Positions 26,036 through 38,134 of a stretch of DNA of 64,000 nucleotides are shown here, one piece after another (the first letter of the stretch is position 1; every line of letters starts with the position of its first letter). The stretch comes from Atopsyche davidsoni. Its lineage: Eukaryota; Arthropoda; Insecta; Trichoptera; Hydrobiosidae. The DNA lies in the NCBI GenBank assembly GCA_022113835.1, contig JAILWY010000005.1, positions 8,636,501-8,700,500 of the forward strand, read 5' to 3'. The position numbers and the translations under genes were made by a program. Below the pieces are notes generated by a model, which had not been told where the DNA came from, ran no database searches, and was given only the letters and a program-made list of their open reading frames with translations.

Positions 26036-26283
26036 AAATGGCGCCCTTATCCGATGATGATTAAACAATGCTTTCTAGATGTGAAGAAGGTCGTGACATC
26101 GCTGAAAGTACAATACGACAATACGGTACAATAAGTGTACCCGACCAGCATTCGCAATAACCTCGTCGCACGTCGGATGTGAGCGATGGACGTCTCTTAT
26201 GACAAAACATTATCGATCGGTCATCGCGGCTGGGGCGGGCAGAATGGACTCCACTGTGCGGTCGCACCGCACAGTGTATCTAG
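26036..26283 (+). mobile_element. GC-richer block ending in a perfect hairpin and CTAG, possible Helitron-type end
   Basis: The block is clearly GC-richer than its surroundings. It ends with a perfect 10-bp stem, CACTGTGCGG (26252-26261) and CCGCACAGTG (26267-26276), around the five-base loop TCGCA, followed after three bases by CTAG (26280-26283). Helitron transposons end in a short GC-rich hairpin followed closely by CTRR, so the arrangement is suggestive. The spacing is tighter than usual and no 5' end was recognised. A minus-strand frame of 68 codons in the block has no known domain. Confidence 0.3.
26252..26276. other. Perfect 10-bp GC-rich hairpin
   Basis: Stem CACTGTGCGG / CCGCACAGTG, loop TCGCA. 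It is the strongest GC-rich hairpin I noticed in the window. Confidence 0.95.
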
Positions 26284-26473
26284 ATTGATTGCTCAATAAA
26301 ATATCGCCATTTATGGGCGATTCAAATCTGAGCTACGACTGTATCGATTTTGACCTCATCATATCAAACAAACTGCAAAAATAATGGGGACATTATAAAT
26401 ATTTTCAAAATGCTTATTTTTCCTAATTTTTACTGGTTTTTTTTTTATATATATAGGTTTGGTACCTTGCTTG

Positions 26474-26815
26474 TTATGTACAAGGTTTGTTATCACAATT
26501 TGGGGAAACTTTCCAAACTAGTCGATCGAAATTCTTTATGGTTCCGATGACACGCTTCAAGAAGCCATCCAGTGACTTCATCAACTGTGGGTTTCTCGCC
26601 ACTGACTTCAGGCCCTCCTGTCGGCATTGGCTCTCCAGTTGGTGTCTCTGAAGACCAAAGATGGGGCATGAACCCACAAGGTGGATCACTGTTTGTAGAG
26701 TAATATCATCACAAGGGCATGTGTCGTCGCTCGTCAAGTGGAACCTGCGGAGATAACTTCTCATCGCTCCATGACCCGCTAGGAGCTGGGTTGATTCAAA
26801 GCTACTTTCAAATCT
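26474..26815 (-). mobile_element. 3' coding fragment of a Jockey/I-type LINE
   Basis: The minus strand reads STQLLAGHGAMRSYLRRFHL, then DDTCPCDD and QTVIHLVGSCPIF. This is the segment at and after the C-terminal end of the RNase H or reverse transcriptase region in many insect non-LTR elements. TQLL-x-GHG-x-x-x-YL is followed by a C-x-C and an H-x-x-x-x-C pattern (zinc-knuckle-like), read here in one open frame to a stop at 26474. It lacks the endonuclease and polymerase domains, so it is a 5'-truncated remnant. It is a different family from the RTE-type tails nearby. Confidence 0.75.
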
Positions 26816-27122
26816 TCAAATCTTTACTGGTAGAACGCTAAAAGTAAACTGTGTTGTATCCACGATGATTTCAGCTAACTTGGAAAATGAAATGCTTGCT
26901 TTGATCATTAGATAATATTAACATTCAATGAAAATCAATTAATGTAACGTATATTTACGACCAGAAATGTTTTAAAGAAAGTCAATTGGAGCTGTTTGAG
27001 ACTTAAAGTAATCACAACTTTAAATCATCTGAATAAATTGTGTTTATACTTTAATATATCTGTTAAAAATGATGTAGGAAAAAACCCGTGTTAAACTAAA
27101 TTATACAATGGTGGAATTTTAG
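26816..27122. other. Non-coding sequence before the transporter exon
   Basis: AT-rich with no frame of note. It ends at TTTTAG (AG at 27121-27122), a possible splice acceptor for the exon that carries the transporter start codon. Confidence 0.45.
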
Positions 27123-27170
27123 ACGAAAAACTGATAAAATCTGACTTGTTAAATATGTGCTTTTGCAAAA

Positions 27171-27786
27171 ATGTGCCGACAAAATTCACCACGGAAGCCT
27201 CCAGAGGTAGTAGCCCCGCGACAGCATCACCGGCAACCAGAGTATCTCATAAAAGACCCAAGATCTACTGAACTAGTCGAGAAGTATAAGCAAAGAGTCG
27301 CAAAAGACACCGATATATCCGAAGCTATGGATCTGGATGATTCGTCCTCAGAAGAAAGAATAGACGTCAGCGTCGTGGTCCGCAGCCACGTGCGCCGGGC
27401 CCGGAGCGTCCCGCACCTCTCGTCGGACTCCTTCTCGGGTGACCTCAATGACTTCCACGATATACACGAGGAGTTGCAGGAACTCCAGGACTATCACGAC
27501 CTTCAGGAGCTGCAAGACTTCCACGATCTGCAAGAGCTGCAGGAGCTGCAGGAGCTGCACCGGTGCGAGAAGCGCGTCGTGCGGCCGACGCGGGCCAAGT
27601 GGGGACCGGAAACGCGGCCGCTCGTGACGCTGCGGAGGCACTACTATCCTGAAGGGGGTTGGGGGTGGGTGGTGGTGGCTGTGGCTCTCCTCGTGCACGC
27701 CATCGTGCACGGCGCACAGCTCGCAGCGGGCGTGCTCCTGCAACTTGCTCTTACGCGCTACGGGAAGCAACTAGAATTACAGTCAG
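27171..27786 (+). CDS. First coding exon of a monocarboxylate-transporter-family (SLC16/MCT) protein
   Basis: This is a plus-strand exon of 205 complete codons plus one base. The start at 27171 is the first ATG after an in-frame TAA at 27150. Residues 1-157 form a long, charged, presumably cytoplasmic N-terminus. It has an acidic Ser-rich part (about 52-63), an Arg-rich part (71-80) and a Leu-Gln-Glu/Asp-rich repeat (101-130). Residues 158-169 read YYPEGGWGWVVV, the conserved signature before helix 1 of MCT proteins (acidic-Gly-Gly-Trp-Gly-Trp). Helix 1 covers about 165-191. Coding stops inside codon 206 at the donor TCAG/GTAACT, so the next exon must begin in phase 1. MCT proteins are 12-helix plasma-membrane carriers that usually move lactate, pyruvate or related monocarboxylates with protons; the substrate cannot be told from this exon. 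The N-terminus is far longer than in typical MCTs. The exon is much GC-richer than its surroundings. I could not find the remaining exons here. Confidence 0.9.
27469..27561 (+). repeat. In-frame coding minisatellite, Leu-Gln-Glu-rich
   Basis: Within the transporter exon, related 9- to 18-base words (CTGCAGGAG, CTTCAGGAGCTGCAAGAC) are repeated in frame. They give ELQELQDYHDLQELQ and a similar stretch to residue 130. The last units, CTGCAGGAGCTGCAGGAG, are identical, pointing to recent slippage. The peptide has hydrophobic Leu every three residues and would be helical and acidic, possibly a short coiled coil. Repeat number may vary between individuals. Confidence 0.85.
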
Positions 27787-27790
27787 GTAA
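27785..27790 (+). other. Splice donor after the transporter exon
   Basis: The sequence AG/GTAA, with GT at 27787-27788, ends the coding exon in phase 1. Without splicing the frame would end three codons later at TGA (27792-27794), cutting the protein off after one helix, so splicing here is the natural reading. Confidence 0.8.
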
Positions 27791-30700
27791 CTGATAAATT
27801 TAACCAATTCCACATAATTCTGTCACATTTTAAATTCATTTTTATAATGAGCTTACTTATATAAAAAAAAATATTTTAATATTTCAGAATAATATATTTA
27901 AATCGCAAATGTATTTTTGCAAGAAAACACTTTGCGTTTAAAATATTTAAATGTATGCAGTAATAATTAAATTATTTATTTAAAATTAATGAGCAAATTA
28001 ACTGTGAATTTAGTGCCAAATAACTCATTTATGATCTTTAGCGGTCGTTTATCGTCAGATTGCAAATAGAGTAAAAGTTAAAGCCCATTTATTCTGGTAC
28101 AATAAATAACGACTAGGTGTTGAAACTCACGGGCTGATGAATGCTCTGTAGCTCCGCATAACAGGTTGGCTCCACTGCTATTAATAATTTATTATTTCTA
28201 TTCTAAGGTTGTCTCACCTGGCTTTGTACTTTTTTGTAAAAGATCGCACCAGCCAGTGATATTTCTATGATCTATGGCGTCCATACGTCATATTACGGAA
28301 TGAACGAAAGAAATGTGCTCTCATACATAATCAAATTCTAACACAAAGGAGAGAATGTTCACGAGCATATGATGGTTTTCTGATATGGTATTTAAGTTAT
28401 GTGTTCCAATTTTTTTATTATCTAAGGCTTGTAGAATAGTGCTCACAATACAATGAAACTATATGATTTCATAAAAGTTAAACTTTAAAATAATTAATTG
28501 AAAAAAAAACTAATAATTTTCTACAATTTTTCTGCATTATATACATTGAAATTAAACCAAAAATATTATGAAATTTCTAATATTTATTATAGTGACAGTG
28601 AAAGCTCCTTCGTGTTAGTCTTTTGCTAGGCTCTTTTGAGTTATATTATTTTATACATTTCTGAGTTAACTTCTTGGTTTTGATTATAAACTACAATTTT
28701 TTTTTATTCTAGTAAAAAAGAACAGTATCTAAATTTTTAATGTTTCCGTTATATTTTAGTAGAGGAAATGTTTTTATGATAAATTGAACAATTTGAATGG
28801 AATTTGTCAACTTTGTCTCGTTTATCTAACGGCATAGAGAATAAATAATGCTGTAGGCATGAATATATAATACGTGCGTCACTTTTAGCATGGCTTTTTA
28901 AAATTGACACTAGAGGAAGTCATTACCTGAGAAATTATACCTGTAATGGCTTTTATAGGCCTATTTAATGGCAATTTCAGTGGAATCACATTGACACCGA
29001 AATCCCATACATCAATTCCGTTCAGGTTTTAGCATTATGTGGTTTTTGTTGTCGAAATATATGCCCCAAGTGGAATGTATACACCAACACATTACGAAGT
29101 ATATATTTAAAATAATAAGTTTCAACTATTCAAATTCAAGCTATTTTATGACCCAAAATACTTTTTTACAAAAATCCTTTCGGGCAATTCAGTTTTTAAT
29201 TATAAATGAGAGATTTTTAAGTATCTCTAAAAATAAGATTTGTTGATAAGAATTTTTTTCTTTTATAAAATATACTTTCAATGCTTTATAAAACCGGAAT
29301 AAAAAAACACATCTTTTTATTCCAGTTTTGTCTGATTTTTCAAATTCGAGTAATTTTATGACTTTTAGTCACAGAGGATGCTCAGATATTTTCAGATATA
29401 CTGCATAAAGAGCGTAATTGTATATGAATAAAACAATTCTACTTCTATCAGGTACGTAAGAGTCGTAAGCCTTTAATGCATTTCCATTACAGTCTTCCGT
29501 TTTTCTGCTATTTTCCTTTTATAACATAATATTTTATGATTAGTGTTCTATAAAAATATATATATGACAATAAAATATTTTATATCTTACGCACAAACCA
29601 TTAAATAAAAAATGTACCTACAATATAATATCCATTGTATTAAAATAAAAAGTGAGGGTTTTCTTAATAAAAATTCCATAAAATTACCCATAATTTATTT
29701 ACAGTTGACATTAACTTTAACCACAAATAATTAATATTCAGACATCACTGTGCACAACCCTCAAATTTGATATGGTTATATGATATTTATTTCTATAGGC
29801 CCTTTATCCGGTGAAATACTTAAAAGCAGAGCAACTGTTTAAATAAAATCAAATGCACGAATTAAGTTTGAAAAAACTGTTAAATCAAAAGTAAAAAGAC
29901 AAATCCTTATAATTTATTCATATATCAGAATCCTTAGCATTAAAAAAATTCATTGTTAAATATACATACCTTATTGACATAATCAATATTCACATTATTT
30001 TATTTTCTATGTACACGTTATGAATGTTGAATATTGTAAATTTTACGTTGTATTAAAAACTGCTATTTGATAAATGGAGCGTATAAACGCTTCATTTATC
30101 ATGACGATGATTCATGCCACTAGAATTTAAAGTAAAAAGAATATTATAGAAAAGAATAAATGAATCTATTTTTTAATAACTATTCTAAAAATATCAATTT
30201 TAGCAGGTTATATTATTTTAAATATATCTATTACTCATTTAATTTCTACGCATTAAAAAAACGAAACGAATTGTTTAGACACATGCAATGCCAATACAAG
30301 GCATCTTCGATTTAACTGAAACAAGTGTGATCCCAATAGTATCAACTTGGAATTCACCTGCCAGGATGAAAGTCGAACCAAGTAACCACCACTTAGTATT
30401 ATGATGAATCCAATATTATATGATACTGTACATAATATTTAATCCTATAAACATTTATTCTTATGTTGATATTTTTTCATAAATTTATTTTTCAATGTCT
30501 TAGTTACACGATTTTGCGGCAGTATATCAAGTCTAACTCTCTTCTTTTATCCCAGACTCCAGCTTATCACTGTGGTTCCTGAAAAATATAAACATTTTTA
30601 TGTTAATATTGTACCGCTTGTGATTGAAATTACCTCGGTTTACTAACTGTTACATTTCGAAGTAGTTCGTACGAGGGCCTGGTGCAATTTTACGCCAGTA

Positions 30701-33120
30701 ATAACAATGTTTAGTGTAAGGCTATTAAGTTTTAATGCAACCACTTTTTGTTTCAGCATACCCATAAAAGCTACATTTGAATAATTATTACTTTATTAAA
30801 TTAAACGGCGCTATTTTTACAAAGACAATACTCCCGAGGGCGAACACACTAACGACACTCAAGTGCAAAAGATGGAGTCGTTAAAAAGCCTGTAACGCAT
30901 TACGTTCGAATTAAGTTGTAAAAATATTTAATACATATATTAATTTAAAATCTTAACTCAATAAATATGTACATACATTAGCAGATGTATCATAAGGCTC
31001 AAAGTTTTCTCGATATTAACGCTTTTTAAATCACGTGTTTTCCAGAAAACAATCTATAAGCAATTCGTTTTATTTATTTTAACAAATTAGATTTCTAACG
31101 TAGATACGTAATAAAAGCTTTATTAAATTTAATATTTTTTCCTGAAATAATACGCTGGAAGAATATTGTTTGCAACCGCAGGTTTTCATTAATCGATAAA
31201 TTAGTATAATCTGTGATATTTAGATAATACATCCCTAATGAGTCGATTACAATCGGCTCCTTGACATTTAAAATGCGGGTTTCAAAACATTATTTAAACG
31301 TTTTAAGTTTAATCGCATACTGAAAGATTAATGCATATAAATATATTATCATTCTGAGTCAAAGTTTCAGTTGTCAATGGATTGTTCATTAAGACTTTTA
31401 TCATAGTACATTATTATTTAATTGATTACAACTTTTACATTACACCTCCACAACTGTCAAGCTAAGTGCTCCTATAGGCTATCTACATAATCGAACTTCT
31501 ATATAAACCTTAGTATCTTAACACCTATTAGTTAATGTCTCTTTTTATAGAAACTGTGCTCTAACACTTGGCTGGTGATAATAGAAACTAATTAACAAGA
31601 ATTATCGCGTGTTTACAGGACCGTTTCCACTATTCAAATCACCTCCAATGTTGCAATGTGTTTTGACATTAATTACTTTGCTTCAAGTTCCTTATCCATT
31701 TTTTTCGGCTGACAATACTCTTGGACATTTTATTTAAGGAACCAATTACAATGCAGATCGATAAACTTGAATAAAGATATCACAACGCATGGTATTGACA
31801 AGAGACTGTAATGTGATTTTAAGTACTAAACCCCAGTGACTTGCAATTAAACATAATAAGAGGTCCAAGAATAGGTCGAATATACTGTGCGATTGTACTT
31901 CGGTGATTTTTATTTTATTTTATACAGGCTTAAATATATTTACAATGTTACTAATATACCTCATACACATACGATAATTACACTAAAGCAATTTTATATT
32001 GAAATTCTAGTGCAGATTAATTTGTTAAATTTGATAGATCATAATTTATACAAAAAAATTAAAGTTTTAAATCTACGATACTTGTTTAAATTTATTAAAA
32101 ATTAATGTGTGAAAAATTATTTATTTAATTTTTAAAAAATTTAAAATATTTCTATATTATGAAATTTTATATATACATAGTTCATTTTGTTTTTTCTTCG
32201 CTAGCTTGGTTCTCAGGATAATAAAGTAAAAAATTGCACTCTTGACTTCTTGAAAGTTTCCTTGCATAGCGTCACGAAGTGCATTAACGATGCACCATTA
32301 ATAATTTTGGCATCCGCTGTTGAATAAAAAACCTTTCAATAATCAATCCGATCACATTGTCATTCTATTTCAGAGAGTTCTTCAGTAGACTCTAAGCTAA
32401 GGTGTTAAGTAGATTTCGCTGTAGTATGTCATGACTTAAAAATAACCTTCTGGCTTATATAATATAGAATATTTATAACAATGTTAACTTATTATTACTT
32501 TTATAACAATAACTTGGATAACAAGTAAAGTAATAATGTGCGGTAAATAAATACACTCTAACCCACTTATTCAGTGTTTAAAATTATTTCATAATTCTTC
32601 AGTATTCGGGAATAAAACCAAGTGATTTCAAAAGTTTTTCCTGTGAACTCACTGCTTAATATTTATTTTAAATTATAATTGTAATTATCCTACATATTAA
32701 AGTCTATCCACAATTAAATTTTTGATTCATTATATTTTTCGATATTACGAAATTTTACTTGGGATACACCTGAGAAAGTAATAGTTCAGTTCTGGTATGT
32801 GAGTTTTTATGGCGGACGTAAAGCGACGCTTTGAGTGTGCTTGCAGTCAATTTTGACTCCATCAATCAAATTATTCAACCTTTTTTTGAGGTGTGTAGTT
32901 ATATAATTAGGTTTTTTTCTGGCCAGTCTTCCATTTCTTTTCACAGCGGGGACTCCCCTCGTGGCAAGCCTCCAGCAGACTCGCGTCTCGTACCCACCAA
33001 TTATCGCACGCGTACTACTTGACGTAGTGGTACATAATGTGTACTAAATATGCTATAAAACAGATACGAATTAAGAAGAAACATATTGCCATGACATTTT
33101 TCTTGGTTTTAAGAAGGAAT
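27791..33120 (+). other. Probable start of a long intron of the transporter gene
   Basis: More than 5 kb of AT-rich DNA without a recognisable exon. I searched for the continuation expected after MCT helix 1 (helix 2 and the Arg-rich loop after it) and did not find it. Short frames at 29037-29246 and 31887-32105 are not protein-like. A GTACGT donor-like site lies near 29451 without a coding frame before it. The segment 32930-33022 has a good acceptor (TTCTTTTCACAG, ending near 32945) followed by CpG-rich sequence open in more than one frame, without a recognised domain. Confidence 0.5.
30069..30100. other. Hairpin, 13-bp stem with one mismatch
   Basis: GATAAATGGAGCG (30069-30081) pairs with CGCTTCATTTATC (30088-30100) around the loop TATAAA; there is one G-T mismatch. 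It is too short for a typical microRNA precursor. It may be a protein binding palindrome or a chance structure. Confidence 0.8.
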
Positions 33121-33127
33121 ATATATT

Positions 33128-33347
33128 CTTCTTCTTCTGCTGCCTCTCCTCATAGGAGGTTGGTGACCATTTTCTCAAACATATTTCTGTCCTGAGCCAG
33201 TCTTACCAATCCGGCTGCATTTCCGATCTCCAGCCACTGGCGCAAATTCCGCTTTCCAATGCTCATTTTTCCTTCGATTTTTCCTTGGGCAATCAGCTGG
33301 AGGATGCCATATAGATTAAGAACCATAAATACACTGCATACTTTCAA
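33128..33347 (-). mobile_element. 3' fragment of the RTE-type LINE, with deletion
   Basis: The minus strand reads LQLIAQGKIEGKMSIGKR, then NLRQWLEIGNAAGLVRLAQD and ends FEKMVTNLL-stop. This is the same C-terminal tail as the copy at 23545-23917, but a few residues between GKR and NLRQW are missing. It ends in a run of AGAAGAAG, probably a remnant of the 3' tail. Everything upstream of the tail is lost. Confidence 0.75.
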
Positions 33348-36300
33348 AAAAGCCCTAACACAATTTTTTTCAATAAATGCCCAACATTTCTTCTTGTGTC
33401 ACTTATAGTAAACACTTTTTATAAAAAAAATAAAAACTTTAGTATCCAAAGTTCTTGAAAATTGTAAACATTATAAAATCTTCTAAATACACTTGTTTCA
33501 ATAGTAAGAAGTCTAATCTATTGAATAATACAATATTTTATAATAAAATAATATTCAATAAAATCAAACTTTGAGATTAAAAACAGCTTTATATTTCGAT
33601 ATTAATTTATTTATTGAATAAATGAATTACAGAAATAATATAAACGCTGGTTAGTTTATTTATCTACATAAACAATTACGAAATGAAAAAAACTCTTGAT
33701 AATGACAAAATAATACCTTATTCGCTATTTCAAACTAATCCACATCCAGTTAGATTTTTTATTTAGTACGTATGCTTTAGCCTTAAGATTAGACATAATA
33801 CTGCAGAAGCAATTTAAAATTTTATCGTGTGGGCATTTATCGTAATTTATAAGAGTATCAACCGTTATTTTGAAACAGCGTGCTTCCACTAAATTAACTC
33901 CTATTTTTTTCTCATTCGTTTCAGAACGATCTTCTGTCGTTTTGAAATTATTTCCCCATTACTTTGCATTATTGAACGATAATGCAACGACAGACCACGT
34001 TAATAAAGCAAATTGAGATATCTTTATCTACCATTGAACCTAAAATTTATGAAAGAAACTAGCGTCTTTACCTATAATAGTTAATTTCAACCAGTGAAAC
34101 TCGTCAAATATATAAGCAAAGATCTTGCATATAACCTTCGAGTTTCATCAAAAATATATGTTTGTCTCTTGAAATTTGATTTTTAGGTTTTGGGTATAAA
34201 TTAAGGTTACTGCGTTTATTTTTTTTGGTAATATTTATTTATTGATACATATACGTAGCATGCTTAACAGCAGACTTGAATTGTTGACTTGTTGGTTAGT
34301 AAATTTAAAATTTCTCGTTTCGACGATTTCCAATTAGTTTCAAAACGCGTCTGCTGACATGAATCTTAACAGGTGATTAAGCAGCATTTACAATCAATGC
34401 ATGACGTATTTTAATCGCCTAATCGCACAGAGCCCCGGTGGTAAAGGGCCCCGTACACGTGTTACCCGAGCCTATTCTCGGTGCTCCATATACCGACAGG
34501 CGAGCGACAAAACCTGTTTGCAGCCGACTAACATGGCGACCGGTTCACACAACACGATACCGGCCAATATAAAAATATAAACATATTGACTATTCAAATA
34601 AATCAATGGCTGCCTTTTTAAATTGTAGCGTTCCCTTGGCTTGCCTGCTTAATTTGCGGATACTATCGGTAAAATAAACGCTTCTTATTTCTTACATATA
34701 AATTTAAAATAATCATAAGTTTTAACAAAATATTTGACTATGAAGCTTTTAACATAAATTTCCAAATAAAAGTATAAATTTATTTTTTTAATGGATTAAA
34801 AGTAAATGAGATATTTTATGGTGAGTATTCTTAAGAAAACACTATTAAAAGAATTAAAACATTTTTATAATCCAACTTTTGCTATAAAACTATCAATACG
34901 TAGTTTAACTTTCCGGAAGCCATGGGGGAAAAAAGAATTAAGATAACGATTAATATCGGTTTTCAATTGTAAGTTTTTTTTATCGGTCAACTAAAAGGGA
35001 ATTGTATTATAAATAATCATTTAACGACTTTTATGGATTGCCGTAAACTTAACCCCGTGTAAAACGGACTCCCAGTGGCGTGCACGAACTATTGCGAAGT
35101 GTGGATTTGTTCTAGCCAGGGAAGACTAACGAAACTGCAATGAATATTCAACGTGGATTTACATGATATTACATAACGTTTCAATCGAAATCAAAAATTA
35201 AAACTTCTATTCTACCTCAATTATTTTTTGGTGCGTATATTGAAGAAGAGTAGATATTTTTTTTATAAATTCATATTCTTTCCCATGATACTAAAAATTT
35301 GTATTATTTTTCACATAAATACTACAAATATGAATAGCCAAATTGCTAGATAATTACGTTTTTTTAAAATCTAATCCTACTTGCCGTGGATTTTGACATA
35401 AAACATAATTTGAAAACTTCAAACTCACTTATTTCCTAATAGTATTAACTCTAACCTTGTTCGTCTAAATCTTAAAGATTTGTTTTATAATTTATAAACA
35501 TAATATAACAAATAAATATTATTACAGCCGAGATACTTATCTTTTTTGAATAGCATTAATCACAATTAAAAATATTCAAACGTGAAATTATTATTTCAAA
35601 GATACATTTCAGGACAGATTGAAAAGTAAATAATATTTATGAAAAAAAGTATTTAAATGACCATATTTTCTATCAATATTAATGTTCTTTTAATAAGTGT
35701 TGTTACATTTATATAATACAGTTTTGATTAAAGTGGTACCTACTGAAAGATGCTATTCAACATAAATATAATTTATCAATTTATTGTTTAGTTTCATATA
35801 CATTACTGAGAATTGTTATAGCCCAAGTCTATTTTAAAAAACGGAAAGTGTTAAATATGTTTAAGTGTGAATTCTACACAGGTATAATTGAACAGTTGAT
35901 CTCTCCTGAGTGATCTCAGGTGTGTGTCGCGTGTTCGCTGCACCCACACCCCCTCATCCACCCACACCACCGCACAGAGTGTCTATCAGACACAAGTGCC
36001 CATTACGGCAGCCAACTTTGTCGGTGAAATTCTCTGGTACAGGATTATGTCTCTTTATACCGATGCTGCTGAACAGCTGATCGATTTTTCAATAATATGA
36101 AAATATTACTGTCCAAAGGCTTACCCACCCCCAACCGGGGCCAACCCTGATAAACAGAGCACACTGAACTGCTTTGAATCACTGAAACAGTTCGTAGCAA
36201 AAATACAATTATAAAATAAAATCGAAATAGATTTTTGATATTATGGATCAAATTTTTTTTTATCTATCAAAAACAATTTTCAGAAGTATATACATGTACT

Positions 36301-36792
36301 ATTTTTGTAACATTGGCGAAACACTGGTAACGGAACAAATTGTTTAATCAATGAAATGATGTTTATTATTTATGTATAAATAAATCGAGTGTATTAAATA
36401 AACACTAACATTATTCTTCAATCACAGTCACAAACATGATGCAGCATATTTTTTTTACTACGTTCAAATCTACATCGATGTAAAGTCGTGAATGCTAGTC
36501 TAAGCTTAGTTTATTGAATTGTCGCAATGAAATTTATATTGCTGTCAGAATGAATAGATTTAATATTTATTTTCAATATCATTTTTTTAAAAAACATTAA
36601 AATTCCAATTTTACTAAAATAATCTATCACTTGAATAGCAAGTCCTTTTTCACATATCTCAAATAATCGTGCGATTCAATTCGTCAACATCATAACCCTA
36701 ACGAACAAACATCAGATAGTCATTATCACTTCTCACAATCTGCAAACAAACAGATCTGATAATTGTACAGGTCTATGTAAGCAAGTCACCGC
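33348..36792. other. Non-coding stretch with small GC-richer patches
   Basis: Mostly AT-rich. The patch 34425-34565 is GC-rich and begins with AAAGGGCCCCGTACACG, reminiscent of the end of a MITE-type element, but no matching second end was found. The patch 35925-36010 has runs of CCCACACC-type sequence. No supported gene. Confidence 0.45.
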
Positions 36793-37029
36793 TAAAGCCG
36801 GCTATACACGCTTCGACAGAGCTGACAACCGAACGATAACTTGCCTATAGCGTCGTCTTAAGAAAAAACACCTAAAATGAAGGGATGCTATTTGCGGTGT
36901 TAACCAACAGCGTCCTTTTATTTAGGGTATTCTTCGTGACTTGACCTAATAAATTGACGCAAAAGTGGACACTGTTGGCTAGTTACTGTCCAGTTGTCGG
37001 TTGCGTCAGAGCGTGTGTAGTGGGCTTAA
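36793..37029. mobile_element. MITE-like element with degenerate terminal inverted repeats
   Basis: The left end, TAAAGCCGGCTATACACGCT, and the right end, CGTGTGTAGTGGGCTTA, are imperfect reverse complements. The similarity runs inward over some 40 bases (GACAACCGAAC at the left, GTTGTCGGTTGCGTC at the right). The element is about 235 bp, has no coding capacity and may be flanked by a TAA or TTAA-type target. These features fit a miniature inverted-repeat transposon; the family is not recognised. Confidence 0.5.
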
Positions 37030-38134
37030 GTTTCTACACTCGAATAGCCGCGCCGGCCATACTCTGCTCTGACGTCATCACAGCACATTAATGAGAATGA
37101 TTGTCGATTCTCTGTGCCCACGTTTGCTCTCAGGCATAATCTGATTCCTTATTTGCATAAAAGCCCCAACAGGTCATCCTCCAGTCAGTTAACTGCGGCA
37201 CTAAAAGCAACAGTCAGCTTTGCGAGCAGCCACGGACTCCGTGAATGGTCACACAAATGCACGGGTGACTGGTACAGACGACAAAAACCTGGGAAACTCT
37301 ATAAACAGTGCTACTGGTTTAGTTTTGAATAGTTAATTGCTAAATCTACATTAGCTTGGCTGTTGCCTTTAGAGTTACTGGAACAAATGTGTGATTAACA
37401 TTTAAATATAAATGCCAGATAAAAAAAAATATATTTAATCTCAGTCCTTTTTTTGAATTCAATTAATAAACAGGACTTTTGTCCCTTACTTTAATTTATG
37501 CGAAATCGTTAAAACAATTAGTTGGCATTACTATGGACATCAGCCTTAAATATAAGAATGTTAAATATAAAAACTGTATCGTAGAGTTTCTTTTTTTACT
37601 TTGTGATTTATTCTATCACTTAAACAATAATCCATATAAATTGCATTTATTCTTCACAACCAATATTGTTCAATTTTCAATAGTAAAAACAAAATAAAAA
37701 AGCTGTAATTTAAACGTTAGGCATCGTTAAAAAATTATATTATACACGATCTAATCATTAAACCACGATATTAACTATAGCTTTATAACCATGTCGTGAT
37801 ACAAATATGTTTTAATAATTCCCAAGAAATATTCAATACACACATCAATTGTGTAAAATGCTTTTTCTTTCTATATGATCCAGGTTTCGTAGGTTTTAAT
37901 CTATTGCTAATGTTTAACATATATCCGTTTATCCAGTAGATCAACGACGGAATATTAAGTTATATTTTAGATTATATAAAAAAATAATATTTATATATAT
38001 ATATATAAAAGTGGACTCTCGGTTTCATATAAGTGTTTTTATTTTTTGTAATTTTTTGTCCCGTTCTCTCTCATTTTAAAAAAAAAATAGTACAAAGTGT
38101 TTTAGATAAACATGATAGTGTATTGTTTACTATG
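37030..38134. other. AT-rich non-coding stretch
   Basis: No supported gene. The plus-strand frame at 37114-37332 is in a GC-richer stretch (37050-37290) but shows no domain. A short TA run lies near 37995-38007. Confidence 0.5.

Noticed and set aside
27227..27770. Open frames of 62-140 codons on both strands over the transporter exon
   Set aside because: They are shadows of the GC-rich repeat-containing exon. Their peptides are low in complexity, while the plus frame carries the MCT signature and a proper donor.
30069..30100. Possible microRNA precursor
   Set aside because: The stem is only 13 pairs with a six-base loop, too short for a normal precursor; kept only as a hairpin.
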